DNA from: Acidobacteriota bacterium
GTDB lineage: Bacteria; Acidobacteriota; Terriglobia; Terriglobales; Acidobacteriaceae
Length of the DNA stretch: 8,522 nucleotides
Reading direction: 5' to 3'
Assembly (NCBI GenBank): GCA_021805955.1
Contig: JAJZDO010000347.1
Location: forward strand, 1 to 8,522
In this document: in pieces, positions 1 through 7,210 of the stretch
How the letters are laid out: each line of letters begins with the position of its first letter
Position numbering within the stretch: position 1 is the first letter of the stretch
Notes under the pieces: model-generated
What the model saw: only the letters and a program-made list of their open reading frames with translations
Told to the model about the DNA's origin: nothing
Database searches by the model: none
Made by a program: the position numbers and the translations under genes

Positions 1-2674
1 CTTCGAGGGCGCCGCTCTTGATCAGCGATTCCAGGACGCGCTTGTTCATTACGCGGAGATCGATGCGCTCGCAAAAATCCCAGAATGAAGTAAACGTCTT
101 GCCTTCCTGCAATAACTGGCTTCGGACTTGCAGGATGGACGCAATCGCGTTCTGTCCCACATTTTTCACGCCGGCCAGACCGAAGCGAATTGCTTCTCCG
201 TGCGGTGTAAAGTCAGCGTCGCTGGTGCGCACATCCGGCGGCTCAACGGAGATTCCCATTTCCCGACATTCCTTGATGTACTTCACCACGTTGTCCGGCT
301 TGCTGACTTCCGAGGTCAGCAGCGCTGCCATAAATTCTTTCGCGTAATGGGTCTTCAAATACGCGGTGTGGTAGGCCAGCAACGCGTAGGCCGCCGAATG
401 AGATTTGTTGAATCCGTAGCCGGCAAAACGTTCCATCAGCTCGAAAATATGTTCGATCGTTTTCTGCGGAAATTTCTTGTCGAGTGCGCCCTGCACAAAC
501 CGGTTCCGTTGCCGCGCCATCTCAGCCGGATCTTTCTTGCCCATCGCTCGGCGCAGCAGATCCGCTTCTCCCAGCGAATACCCGGCGAGCACATTCGAAA
601 TCTGCATCACCTGTTCCTGATACACGATGACGCCGAGCGTTTCTTTTAGGATCGCTTCCAGCTCCGGCAATTCATACTCGACCTGCCTTCGTCCCCACTT
701 GCGCTCGATGAAATCGTCGATCATTCCACCCTGGATCGGCCCTGGACGATAGAGCGCATTCAGCGCCGTAAGGTCCGCGATAGTCTCTGGACGATAGCGG
801 CGCAGTACGTCGCGCATACCGCTGGATTCAAACTGGAAGACGCCTGACGTCAGCGCGCGATGGAAAACTTGCTCAAAGGTTTGCTTGTCGTCCAGCGGAA
901 TCGTTTCCATATCAATCTCGATGCCAAGATTGACCTTCACCAGCCGCAGCGCCTCATGAATCACAGTCAGCGTGGTCAGACCGAGAAAATCCATCTTCAG
1001 CAGACCGATTTTCTCAATGGCCTTCATGTCATACGCGGTGACGATTTCGTCGTTCTTGCCGCGACTGAGTGGAACCAGGTTGGTCAGCGGTTCGGGAGCG
1101 ATCACAACCCCGGCGGCATGAATGCCCGCCCCCCGCGCCAATCCCTCCAGCCTGCGCGCAATGTCGATCAACTCGCGAATCTGCGGGTCGTTTTCGTAGA
1201 TCTGCTGCAGCGGCTCCGATTCTTTCAGCGCCTCGTCGATCGTCATGCCGATGGTGGCCGGAATCAGCTTGGCAATTTTATCGACTTCACCATACGGCAT
1301 CGCCAGGGCGCGACCGACATCCTTGATGGACGCCTTGGCCGCCATGGTGTTGAAGGTGATGATCTGCGCCACCTGCTCGCGCCCGTACTTGCGGGTCACG
1401 TAGTCGATCACTTCACTGCGGCGGTTCATACAGAAGTCGATATCGATATCCGGCATCGATACCCGCTCCGGGTTCAAGAAGCGCTCAAACAACAGGTCTC
1501 CCTGCAGCGGATCGACATCCGTAATTCCCATGACGTAGGACACCAGCGAACCCGCTGCCGATCCGCGGCCCGGCCCCACGGGAATGTCCTGCTCCTTCGC
1601 GTAGCGGATAAAATCCCACACGATCAAAAAATATCCAGAAAACTTCATCTGCTGGATACAGTCGATTTCGCGTTGCAGACGCTGCTCGTATTCTTCCGTC
1701 GTGTGGCGTAGATGGCCGCTATCTCGCAGGTGTCGAACGGAGGTGTCGAGCCGATGGCGGAAGCCTTCGCGACAGATCTTCTCGAAGTAGCTGTCGATGG
1801 TGAATCCAGGGGGCACATCGAACTGCGGAAATGGATTCTCCACCTTGTTCAGTTTGACGTGGCAACGCTCGGCAAACTGCATGGTGCGCGCCACAACCTC
1901 AGGCGTCTGCGAGAAGACGCTCAACATCTCCTCCGCAGACTTGACGTAGAACTGATCGCCGTCGAAGCGAAAGCGCTTCTCGTCGTGGATCGTGCTACCG
2001 GTCTGCACGCACAGCAGAACATCGTGGGCGTGATGATCGTCGTGGCCAATGTAGTGGCTGTCGTTGGTGGCGATCAGCGGAATGTCGAGTTCTTTTTCCA
2101 GGCGAAACAGGTCGGCGTGGATCTTTTTCTCCAGTTCCAGGCCCTGATCCTGAATCTCCAGGAAGAAATTCCCCCGCCCGAAAATGTCTTCATACTGCTT
2201 GGCCGTCGAGCGCGCCGCATCGTAGTTGCTCTTGGTTAAATGCTCGCAGAGTTCTCCCGCCAGACAGCCGGAAAATCCGATCAATCCTTTCGAGTGCTCC
2301 GCCAAAAACTTCTTGCTGATGCGCGGCTTGCGATAGAAGCCATGCAGCGAAGCTTCTGACGTTATGCGGACCAGGTTGCGATATCCCTCGTCGTTTTCCG
2401 CAACGACCAGCAGGTGATGATATTGATCGCCCTGGGGATCGGCGCGATGGTCTTCCTTCTGGCAGATGTACAGTTCACAGCCTAAAATGGGGTTGATGTT
2501 GTACTTTTTCGCCGCATCAAAGAACTGGATTGCGCCATAAATGTTGCCGTGGTCGGTCATGGCTACGGCCTTCTGGCCCATGCCCTCGACATGTTTCAGC
2601 AGCTTGTCGACATCGCAGGCTCCGTCCAGCAGCGAGTAGTCCGTATGAAGATGCAGATGGGTAAATTCAGCCAT
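1..2674 (-). CDS. dnaE: DNA polymerase III alpha subunit (DnaE1 type), N-terminal 891 residues, cut by the left window edge
   Basis: This is the catalytic subunit of the replicative DNA polymerase, a C-family polymerase that extends primers in the replisome. The frame is open without interruption from 2674 to the edge. The PHP domain is at the N-terminus, with HLHLHTDYSLLDG at residues 6-18 and TDHGNIYG at 40-47; the histidine-rich motif suggests metal ligands may be kept. The palm follows: GPGRGSAAGS at 367-376, MPDIDIDFC at 407-415 with catalytic aspartates D409 and D411, and KMDFLGLTTLT around the third aspartate D562. Fingers-type sequence (YGFNKSHSAAYALLAYHTAYLK region) lies near residue 755. 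The family is usually about 1150-1180 residues, so roughly the last quarter (helix-hairpin-helix end, beta-clamp and OB regions) is missing only because of the window. I start at the ATG at 2674 because AGGA sits 5 bases upstream; an in-frame ATG at 2680 would overlap that site. An in-frame TAG lies just upstream of 2680. The nucleoside phosphorylase gene ends 141 bases upstream on the same strand. Confidence 0.97.
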   Translation of the reverse strand, partial: MAEFTHLHLHTDYSLLDGACDVDKLLKHVEGMGQKAVAMTDHGNIYGAIQFFDAAKKYNINPILGCELYICQKEDHRADPQGDQYHHLLVVAENDEGYRNLVRITSEASLHGFYRKPRISKKFLAEHSKGLIGFSGCLAGELCEHLTKSNYDAARSTAKQYEDIFGRGNFFLEIQDQGLELEKKIHADLFRLEKELDIPLIATNDSHYIGHDDHHAHDVLLCVQTGSTIHDEKRFRFDGDQFYVKSAEEMLSVFSQTPEVVARTMQFAERCHVKLNKVENPFPQFDVPPGFTIDSYFEKICREGFRHRLDTSVRHLRDSGHLRHTTEEYEQRLQREIDCIQQMKFSGYFLIVWDFIRYAKEQDIPVGPGRGSAAGSLVSYVMGITDVDPLQGDLLFERFLNPERVSMPDIDIDFCMNRRSEVIDYVTRKYGREQVAQIITFNTMAAKASIKDVGRALAMPYGEVDKIAKLIPATIGMTIDEALKESEPLQQIYENDPQIRELIDIARRLEGLARGAGIHAAGVVIAPEPLTNLVPLSRGKNDEIVTAYDMKAIEKIGLLKMDFLGLTTLTVIHEALRLVKVNLGIEIDMETIPLDDKQTFEQVFHRALTSGVFQFESSGMRDVLRRYRPETIADLTALNALYRPGPIQGGMIDDFIERKWGRRQVEYELPELEAILKETLGVIVYQEQVMQISNVLAGYSLGEADLLRRAMGKKDPAEMARQRNRFVQGALDKKFPQKTIEHIFELMERFAGYGFNKSHSAAYALLAYHTAYLKTHYAKEFMAALLTSEVSKPDNVVKYIKECREMGISVEPPDVRTSDADFTPHGEAIRFGLAGVKNVGQNAIASILQVRSQLLQEGKTFTSFWDFCERIDLRVMNKRVLESLIKSGALE

Positions 2675-2787
2675 TCTCATCCTCTATTCTAGTCGGCCAG
2701 TGGGCACCGCAACGAAGCTCCTGACGAACATAAGAGCCTGGCCTGAGGAAATCCCTGTTGAAACTGTTAGCATCCGTATGAGAATGG
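2671..2787 (-). promoter_or_regulatory. dnaE leader with 10-base inverted repeat covering the start codon
   Basis: In the 141-base spacer upstream of dnaE, the top-strand sequence CCATTCTCAT (2671-2680) is repeated as its perfect reverse complement ATGAGAATGG at 2778-2787. In a minus-strand transcript, the upstream arm CCAUUCUCAU (29 bases after the phosphorylase stop) could pair with AUGAGAAUGG. That second arm holds both candidate dnaE start codons and lies immediately 3' of the AGAGG ribosome binding site (2681-2685). Such a stem would hide the initiation site. The loop of 97 bases is long, so alternative folds are possible. A 10-base match in a spacer this short is unlikely but not impossible by chance. 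I saw no convincing -35/-10 pair in the spacer, which leaves readthrough from the phosphorylase gene as a possible source of dnaE transcript. The regulatory role is inference only. Confidence 0.3.
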
Positions 2788-2815
2788 ATCGCGGCGAAAT
2801 ACTGCGTGGCCTCGG

Positions 2816-3712
2816 TCATCCCGCTTTATTCGATTCTCGCCACGCGCGTACTGCTGCGGAAATGACCCTGAGGGACTCGTACGTGCCGTCCGCCTCGCCT
2901 TTTTCAAAATCACCCTCGATGACTGCCATGCGGTTCGTTACATGGGCAAAACAAAGTACAGTCTTTTGCCGTGCTTGCGCAAAGGCGTACAGGGCTGCCG
3001 CCTCCATCTCGACCGCAAGAATATTGCGAGCCCGGCAATCCTCAATCGCGGCGGGTGTTTCACGAAATGGAGCATCTGTAGTCCAGGTCGCGCCGCGATA
3101 AACTGGAGGAATAATGCTAGCCAACGCCTCCATCGCACAGTCAACCAGCCGTGGGTCGGCATCTACAAAGTCGGCAGGCGGCAAATAGTGGTAGCTTGTC
3201 CCTTCATCGCGTAAAGCGCGATCGATAAGAATGAAATAGGGCGGCGGGTCCGGTTCGAGTATCTGCCCGGCTGAGGTCATACTCACCAGAAATCTGCATC
3301 CAGAGACGAAGAGCTGCTCCGCGAGAAGTACGGCAAAAGGCGCTCCAACCGCGCACCCAATCACACCGAGGCGTTCCCCCTCATGCTCAAACTCATAAAG
3401 ATCGGTATGATAACACGCCCAGGAATGGGACCTTTGGGCACGGCACTTTTCAAGAAGTGTCCGGACGATGTCCCCATCCGGGTCCAAAAGACAAACTTCG
3501 GGTACTTCGCCCACCGGCAATTTTTTTTGCCGCCGCGCTTCCCGCAAAAGATTTTCAGGCTCAAAGACCGATGCGGCGTCAAAATGCTTGCCGGTTACGA
3601 TAGGCGGTACATTCAATAGATTTTCCTTCTCTGCCATTCCTGCACATTGTCCGTTCTGAACAGAATATCCTTTCCTTCCTGGTTTAATATGGACTACCGG
3701 CGCATGGTTCAT
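2816..3712 (-). CDS. Nucleoside phosphorylase, uridine phosphorylase-like (PNP_UDP superfamily)
   Basis: A 298-residue cytosolic enzyme that probably cleaves a nucleoside with phosphate to a base and pentose 1-phosphate (purine/pyrimidine salvage). The fold-specific signals are in order: a glycine-rich strand LGVIGCAVGAPFAVLL (about 115-130), VSMTSAGQI (143-151, in place of the usual G-T/S-A-G motif), GATWTTDAPFRET (207-219, the substrate-region motif of this superfamily) and ILAVEMEAAALYAFA (231-245), where E235-M236-E237 is the signature that binds the nucleoside sugar. The substrate cannot be read from the sequence; a nucleosidase of the same fold is the main alternative. The ATG at 3712 is chosen because GAGAGAGG (3719-3726) lies 6 bases upstream. 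The internal ATG at 3637 (Met26) has AGGA immediately next to it and is less likely, although residues 1-25 do not resemble family core. Coding bases 3521-3528 form an A8 run (residues Q62-K64). The gene lies upstream of dnaE on the same strand and diverges from the MFS gene. Confidence 0.88.
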   Translation of the reverse strand: MNHAPVVHIKPGRKGYSVQNGQCAGMAEKENLLNVPPIVTGKHFDAASVFEPENLLREARRQKKLPVGEVPEVCLLDPDGDIVRTLLEKCRAQRSHSWACYHTDLYEFEHEGERLGVIGCAVGAPFAVLLAEQLFVSGCRFLVSMTSAGQILEPDPPPYFILIDRALRDEGTSYHYLPPADFVDADPRLVDCAMEALASIIPPVYRGATWTTDAPFRETPAAIEDCRARNILAVEMEAAALYAFAQARQKTVLCFAHVTNRMAVIEGDFEKGEADGTYESLRVISAAVRAWRESNKAG

Positions 3713-3718
3713 GCACGA

Positions 3719-3726
3719 CCTCTCTC
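3719..3726 (-). promoter_or_regulatory. Ribosome binding site of the nucleoside phosphorylase
   Basis: On the minus strand this reads GAGAGAGG, 6 bases before the ATG at 3712. It is purine-rich and well spaced, and it decides the start in favour of 3712 over the internal ATG at 3637. Confidence 0.6.
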
Positions 3727-3738
3727 GATTCCCGGTCC

Positions 3739-3795
3739 TTGGAAGAATGCACCTGCATCCAATGGATGGAGAACGATCTTGATGTCCGCAGGTGC
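3739..3795. promoter_or_regulatory. Divergent intergenic region with nested dyad symmetries, possible operator
   Basis: Between the phosphorylase (leftward) and MFS (rightward) start codons there are only 100 bases, and this part holds several overlapping inverted repeats. CATCCAATGGATG (3756-3768) is a 6-base palindrome around one central A. ATGCACCTGCAT (3747-3758) has 5-base arms around CC. GCACCTGC (3749-3756) recurs as its exact reverse complement GCAGGTGC at 3788-3795, and TTGGA (3739-3743) recurs as TCCAA at 3758-3762. The position between divergent genes fits a binding site for a regulator shared by both, but no regulator gene is adjacent. I found no clear sigma-70 promoter in either direction. 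The individual arms are short, so each alone could be chance. Confidence 0.3.
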
Positions 3796-3812
3796 GTAAA
3801 TCGCGAATTCCA

Positions 3813-5138
3813 ATGCAGAAAATCGAGACCGAACCAGAACTGCACCCAGGTGGAATTTCTCTCGCATGGCGCGCCTTGCGTCATCGCAATTTCCGCTTGT
3901 TTTTCGGCGGCCAAAGCATCTCCCTGATTGGCACCTGGATGACGCGGATCGCGACCGCGTGGCTGGTCTACCGGCTTACCGGCTCAGCATGGCTGCTGGG
4001 GATCGTGGGCTTCTGCGGACAGATTCCCACCTTCCTGCTGGCGCCTTTCGCGGGCGTATGGGTGGATCGGCTCAATCGCCGTCACGTTCTGGTGGTGACC
4101 CAGGCGTTAGCGATGGTGCAGTCCCTGGCACTCGCTGCACTGACACTGAGACACCGCATCACCATCGCGGAAATCCTGTGGCTTAGCATCTTTCAGGGTA
4201 TGATCAACGCCTTCGATATGCCCGGGCGGCAAGCCTTCATGGTGCAGATGATTGAGGGCCGTCAGGACCTTGGCAACGCCATCGCCCTCAATTCTTCCAT
4301 GGTGAATATGGCGCGGCTTGTTGGCCCGTCACTGGCCGGCCTGGTGATTGCTGGCTTTGGCGAGGGCTACTGCTTCCTGATCGACGGCATTAGTTACATT
4401 GCGGTGATCGTATCGTTACTGTTGATGCATCTGCCGAAATTTGTGGCCGCGTCGAAGATCGTATCGATGCTGGAACAACTGAAAGAAGGGTGGACCTATG
4501 TCTCGGAGTTTCCCCCGGTGCGAACGATTTTGCTGTTGTTTGCCATCGTCAGCCTGATGGGGATGCCGTTCACGGTGTTGATGCCGATTTTTGCAGCGAA
4601 AGTTTTGCATGGAGGCCCGCATACACTGGGGTTCTTGATGGGAGCCGTCGGTACGGGCGCGTTGGGGGCCGCAATTTCGCTGGCCTTGCGCAAGTCTGTA
4701 CTCGGACTGGGCCGCATCATCGCCATCTCAGCCGCCGTTTTTGGAGCGGGGCTGATTGCTTTCGGCATGAGTCGCGTTTTGTGGCTCTCGCTGTTGCTGA
4801 TGCTGATCGCGGGGTATGGAATGATGATGGGGATGGCCGCCAGCAACACCATCATCCAGACCATCGTTCCAGAGGACAAGCGCGGCCGCGTGATGAGTTA
4901 CTACACCATGGCCTTTGTCGGTATGGCTCCGTTCGGAAGCCTGCTAGCAGGCGGCTTGGCTCACTGGGTGGGCGCGCCGGTCACACTGATGATCACGGGC
5001 GCATTCTGCATCGTAGGAGCAGCCTGGTTCGCGACTCAACTACCGAAGATTCGCGTGCATATTCGACCCATCTATCGCAATATGGGTATTCTTCCAACGG
5101 AAGTAGTCACGGTCATGGGAGACGGAAGCGGCGATTAG
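3813..5138 (+). CDS. MFS transporter, EntS-like exporter type (MFS_3 family)
   Basis: A 441-residue inner-membrane secondary transporter, most likely a proton-driven exporter; the substrate is unknown. A hydrophilic N-terminus of about 20 residues precedes WRALRHRNFRLFFGGQSISLIG (about 19-40), which is typical of the start of this family. Around a dozen hydrophobic segments follow. The loop after the second helix carries the MFS motif A, seen as GVWVDRLNRRHV (81-92). A matching loop in the second half is EDKRGRVMSYYTMAFVG (354-370), and a hydrophilic linker of about 30 residues (208-237) separates the two six-helix halves. EntS (enterobactin export) is the named relative I recognise, but no siderophore gene is nearby, so that substrate should not be assumed; a macrolide or other drug exporter is equally possible. 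The start is uncertain. The frame opens at 3783 after a TGA and offers a GTG at 3792 (7 residues longer) or the ATG at 3813; neither has a good ribosome binding site. It converges with the nucleotidyltransferase gene. Confidence 0.9.
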   Translation: MQKIETEPELHPGGISLAWRALRHRNFRLFFGGQSISLIGTWMTRIATAWLVYRLTGSAWLLGIVGFCGQIPTFLLAPFAGVWVDRLNRRHVLVVTQALAMVQSLALAALTLRHRITIAEILWLSIFQGMINAFDMPGRQAFMVQMIEGRQDLGNAIALNSSMVNMARLVGPSLAGLVIAGFGEGYCFLIDGISYIAVIVSLLLMHLPKFVAASKIVSMLEQLKEGWTYVSEFPPVRTILLLFAIVSLMGMPFTVLMPIFAAKVLHGGPHTLGFLMGAVGTGALGAAISLALRKSVLGLGRIIAISAAVFGAGLIAFGMSRVLWLSLLLMLIAGYGMMMGMAASNTIIQTIVPEDKRGRVMSYYTMAFVGMAPFGSLLAGGLAHWVGAPVTLMITGAFCIVGAAWFATQLPKIRVHIRPIYRNMGILPTEVVTVMGDGSGD

Positions 5139-5175
5139 AAAGGATCGCATCGCTGAGGTCTGAATGCGCCCGCAC

Positions 5176-5200
5176 TCTGCCAACACTCTCAATAGGCAGA
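5176..5200. terminator. Weak hairpin between convergent genes, possible terminator
   Basis: TCTGCC (5176-5181) and GGCAGA (5195-5200) form a 6-base stem with a 13-base loop in the 74-base spacer between the convergent MFS and nucleotidyltransferase genes. The position suits a shared terminator. However, no T-tract follows on either strand and the loop is large, so it is not a standard intrinsic terminator. Nothing better is visible in 5139-5212. Confidence 0.15.
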
Positions 5201-5212
5201 AAATCGTAGCCG

Positions 5213-7210
5213 CTACTTCCTGGATTTTTTCTTAGGCTTCGCCGCCGATTTTGCTGGCGTCGCCTTAGAAACCGATTTACTGACTGCTTTTGCCCTCGGC
5301 TTCTTCGCCACCGCTGCACTGGCCTTTTTCGGAGCGGTCTTGCCAGCAGTTTCAGGCTTCACGGCTGCCTTCTTCGCGATCGGACGATGCGCAGTCTTGG
5401 CGGATGTATTGGCCTTTCCGTGAGCGCTTGCGGACGAAGGCGCCGACTTCTTCGCCATTTGCGCAGTCTTGCTCGCCTTACCGACATTCGCCGCCTTCTG
5501 GGCTTTGCCCTTCCCATGGGTAGACTTGCTGCTCGACTTTTGGCTTGTTTTCTCTACGACCTTCCCTACAGGCTTCGCCTTCTCCTGCTTCCCTTTGGCG
5601 AGCGGTTTCACCGGTATTTTTGTAGCAGGAGAAGCCTTGGCAGCCTTCTCTGATTTCTTTCCGGCTGAAGGCTGAGCAACGGTCTTCCCTGCAGCCTTGG
5701 TCGCTGCTGCCTTCGCAGAAACAGGTTTCCCTTCGGCATCCTTGGCAGTGCCCGCTGCGGCCCCGGTCTTCTCCGCCGCTACTTCTGGAGCAACCGCGTC
5801 GTCTGCTGCCGCCAGACTTAGATCTCCAGTCTGGGCTACATCTGCGTTTTTCGCGGCTTTTCTGCCCTTCGGCTTCTTCGGCTCGGTGACGCGTTTCACT
5901 GTGCGGCTGCGGCGTACGATCACCGGCGGAGGAGGAGCCGGCGGAGAATACGGCTCCGCAAACTTGCGAATTGTCTCTTCCGTTGGCAGCTCCCCATCCA
6001 TAAACGCGAACGTCAGCTTATCCAGCAGCTCATCATACCCTTTGACTTCAGGCAGAATCCGCATGTCCTGCAGAATTGCGTTGGGAATTTTCTGCCGTGC
6101 TTCCGGCCACTTGCTAAAGAAGTTTTCAAACTTGTTTTGCACGGCCGCGGTCTTGTTGGTAAAGAAGAGCCACAGCACCGCCTCGGGCTTGGCACTATGC
6201 AGCAATTTCCATAACTGCGAGGGCTTGGCGGCATCCTTCGCTGTCATCTTCTGCAGAACATGCTTCGCTTCTGCGTCCAGCGAGTTCGATTCCGCAATCA
6301 GGTCCGTGCGAACAAATGTCTTTTTTAGTGCAGAGGAGTGAGCGGGCGACAATTTTGCCGTCAACAGACGAAACTGCGCGGCAGAGGGATCGGGATACAG
6401 TCCGGCCATTAACAGCTGGACAAATTTTTCATGCAGTCGCTCAAGTCCCTGCACATCGGCGGAGTGGCTGGTCCAGTGAGGCGACAGGTGTTCCAGCCAG
6501 CCTTCGGCCTCCAACGCCTTCAGCACCTGCAGCGGCTCTTCTTCGTATGCGATCTCTTCCAATTCATATCCGCGCTGCACCGCAGTAATGGCGCTGATGA
6601 CACCCTCGGCTTTGGCGTTGTCGTAGCGAGCCTTGGTACGCTCTTCCATCTCCCAACCCGTTCGCGACATTAAGCGAACGGCACGCACCATCCGGATCGG
6701 ATCTTCCAGAAAGCCGTAATTGTTGACCAGTCGCAAATGCCGCGACCAAATGTCGGCGGTCCCGTTCAGCGGATCGAGGAGCAGTCCCCAGGATCCTTCG
6801 TTTAGCGAGAGCGCCATCGCATTCGCAGTAAAGTCGCGGCGCCGCAGATCATCCAGAATGCCGGCGGGAACGTATTCCGGGCGAGCAGGCTTGGGAAAGC
6901 TTTCCGTTCGGGCAGCCGAAATTTCCATCCGAGCCTGTTTGCCGAATCGCAGATAGAGGGTATGCGAAGGTTCATGTTCCCCTATGATGGTGAATCCGGC
7001 ACGTTCCAGGTCTTTCCTGAATTTCAAGGGATTTGCCTGGACCGTAATGTCCAAATCGCGCACAGAAGCGCCGCTGACCATGTCCCGAACCGCGCCACCG
7101 GTAAGAAAGACGGTGATCTGCCGGGCCCGTGCCACGTCGGTCATGGCGTTGAGTGCTTGTTTTTCATTCGGAGAAAGCTTGGATTCAAGCAATTGGATAT
7201 AATCGGGCAT
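5213..7210 (-). CDS. cca: CCA-adding / poly(A) polymerase-type tRNA nucleotidyltransferase with histone H1-like basic tail
   Basis: A 665-residue class II nucleotidyltransferase that adds CCA (or only part of it, or poly(A)) to RNA 3' ends using CTP and ATP. The head domain is complete: LTGGAVRD at 36-43, the metal-binding DxD in RDLDIT (D52, D54), RRDFTANAM at 124-132, DPLNGTADI at 146-154 and the nucleotide-template motif EDPIRMVRAVRL at 169-180. A helical neck/body runs to about residue 415 with no obvious HD domain. A proline-rich hinge (about 419-429) leads to a basic tail (431-665) that is far longer than the usual 400-450-residue enzyme needs. The frame is continuous, so the tail is a real fusion and not a frameshift artefact. 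The motifs do not by themselves separate full CCA-adding, CC-adding, A-adding and poly(A) activity, so the gene symbol is provisional. The ATG at 7210 gives a natural N-terminus, but no strong ribosome binding site precedes it; the nearest GAGG is about 15 bases away. It is convergent with the MFS gene and divergent from the 7452 gene. Confidence 0.9.
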   Translation of the reverse strand: MPDYIQLLESKLSPNEKQALNAMTDVARARQITVFLTGGAVRDMVSGASVRDLDITVQANPLKFRKDLERAGFTIIGEHEPSHTLYLRFGKQARMEISAARTESFPKPARPEYVPAGILDDLRRRDFTANAMALSLNEGSWGLLLDPLNGTADIWSRHLRLVNNYGFLEDPIRMVRAVRLMSRTGWEMEERTKARYDNAKAEGVISAITAVQRGYELEEIAYEEEPLQVLKALEAEGWLEHLSPHWTSHSADVQGLERLHEKFVQLLMAGLYPDPSAAQFRLLTAKLSPAHSSALKKTFVRTDLIAESNSLDAEAKHVLQKMTAKDAAKPSQLWKLLHSAKPEAVLWLFFTNKTAAVQNKFENFFSKWPEARQKIPNAILQDMRILPEVKGYDELLDKLTFAFMDGELPTEETIRKFAEPYSPPAPPPPVIVRRSRTVKRVTEPKKPKGRKAAKNADVAQTGDLSLAAADDAVAPEVAAEKTGAAAGTAKDAEGKPVSAKAAATKAAGKTVAQPSAGKKSEKAAKASPATKIPVKPLAKGKQEKAKPVGKVVEKTSQKSSSKSTHGKGKAQKAANVGKASKTAQMAKKSAPSSASAHGKANTSAKTAHRPIAKKAAVKPETAGKTAPKKASAAVAKKPRAKAVSKSVSKATPAKSAAKPKKKSRK
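5216..5956 (-). other. Proline hinge plus Lys/Ala-rich histone H1-like tail of the nucleotidyltransferase
   Basis: This codes for residues 419-665. A hinge with seven prolines (about 419-429) is followed by 235 residues (431-665) in which I count 52 lysines and 57 alanines, about 46 percent of the segment, along with many Ser, Thr, Pro and Gly. There are few aromatic or large hydrophobic residues. Short units such as KAAK, AKKP and KTA recur without a fixed period. The composition resembles eukaryotic histone H1 tails and bacterial H1-like or AlgP-like proteins and is expected to be disordered and nucleic-acid binding. Within it, about 450-500 is less basic and contains acidic residues (DLSLAAADDAVAPEVAAE at 463-480). 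At DNA level, the top-strand string TTCTTCGC recurs (near 5303, 5370 and 5447), which suggests growth by short-repeat expansion. Confidence 0.85.

Noticed and set aside
860..2239. Two long plus-strand open frames (860-1711 and 1712-2239) opposite dnaE.
   Set aside because: They are antisense to an intact, strongly conserved dnaE with all catalytic motifs. Their translations show no recognisable domain, and the openness follows from dnaE codon usage.
4490..5209. A 239-residue plus-strand frame and a minus-strand frame (4496-4879) inside the MFS gene.
   Set aside because: The MFS frame has the membrane-helix pattern and motif A. The alternatives are Arg/His-rich or mirror the hydrophobic codons of the real gene.
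5697..6341. A 214-residue plus-strand frame over the nucleotidyltransferase.
   Set aside because: It is Ala/Ser/Phe-rich only because it is antisense to Lys/Ala codons, and has no domain.
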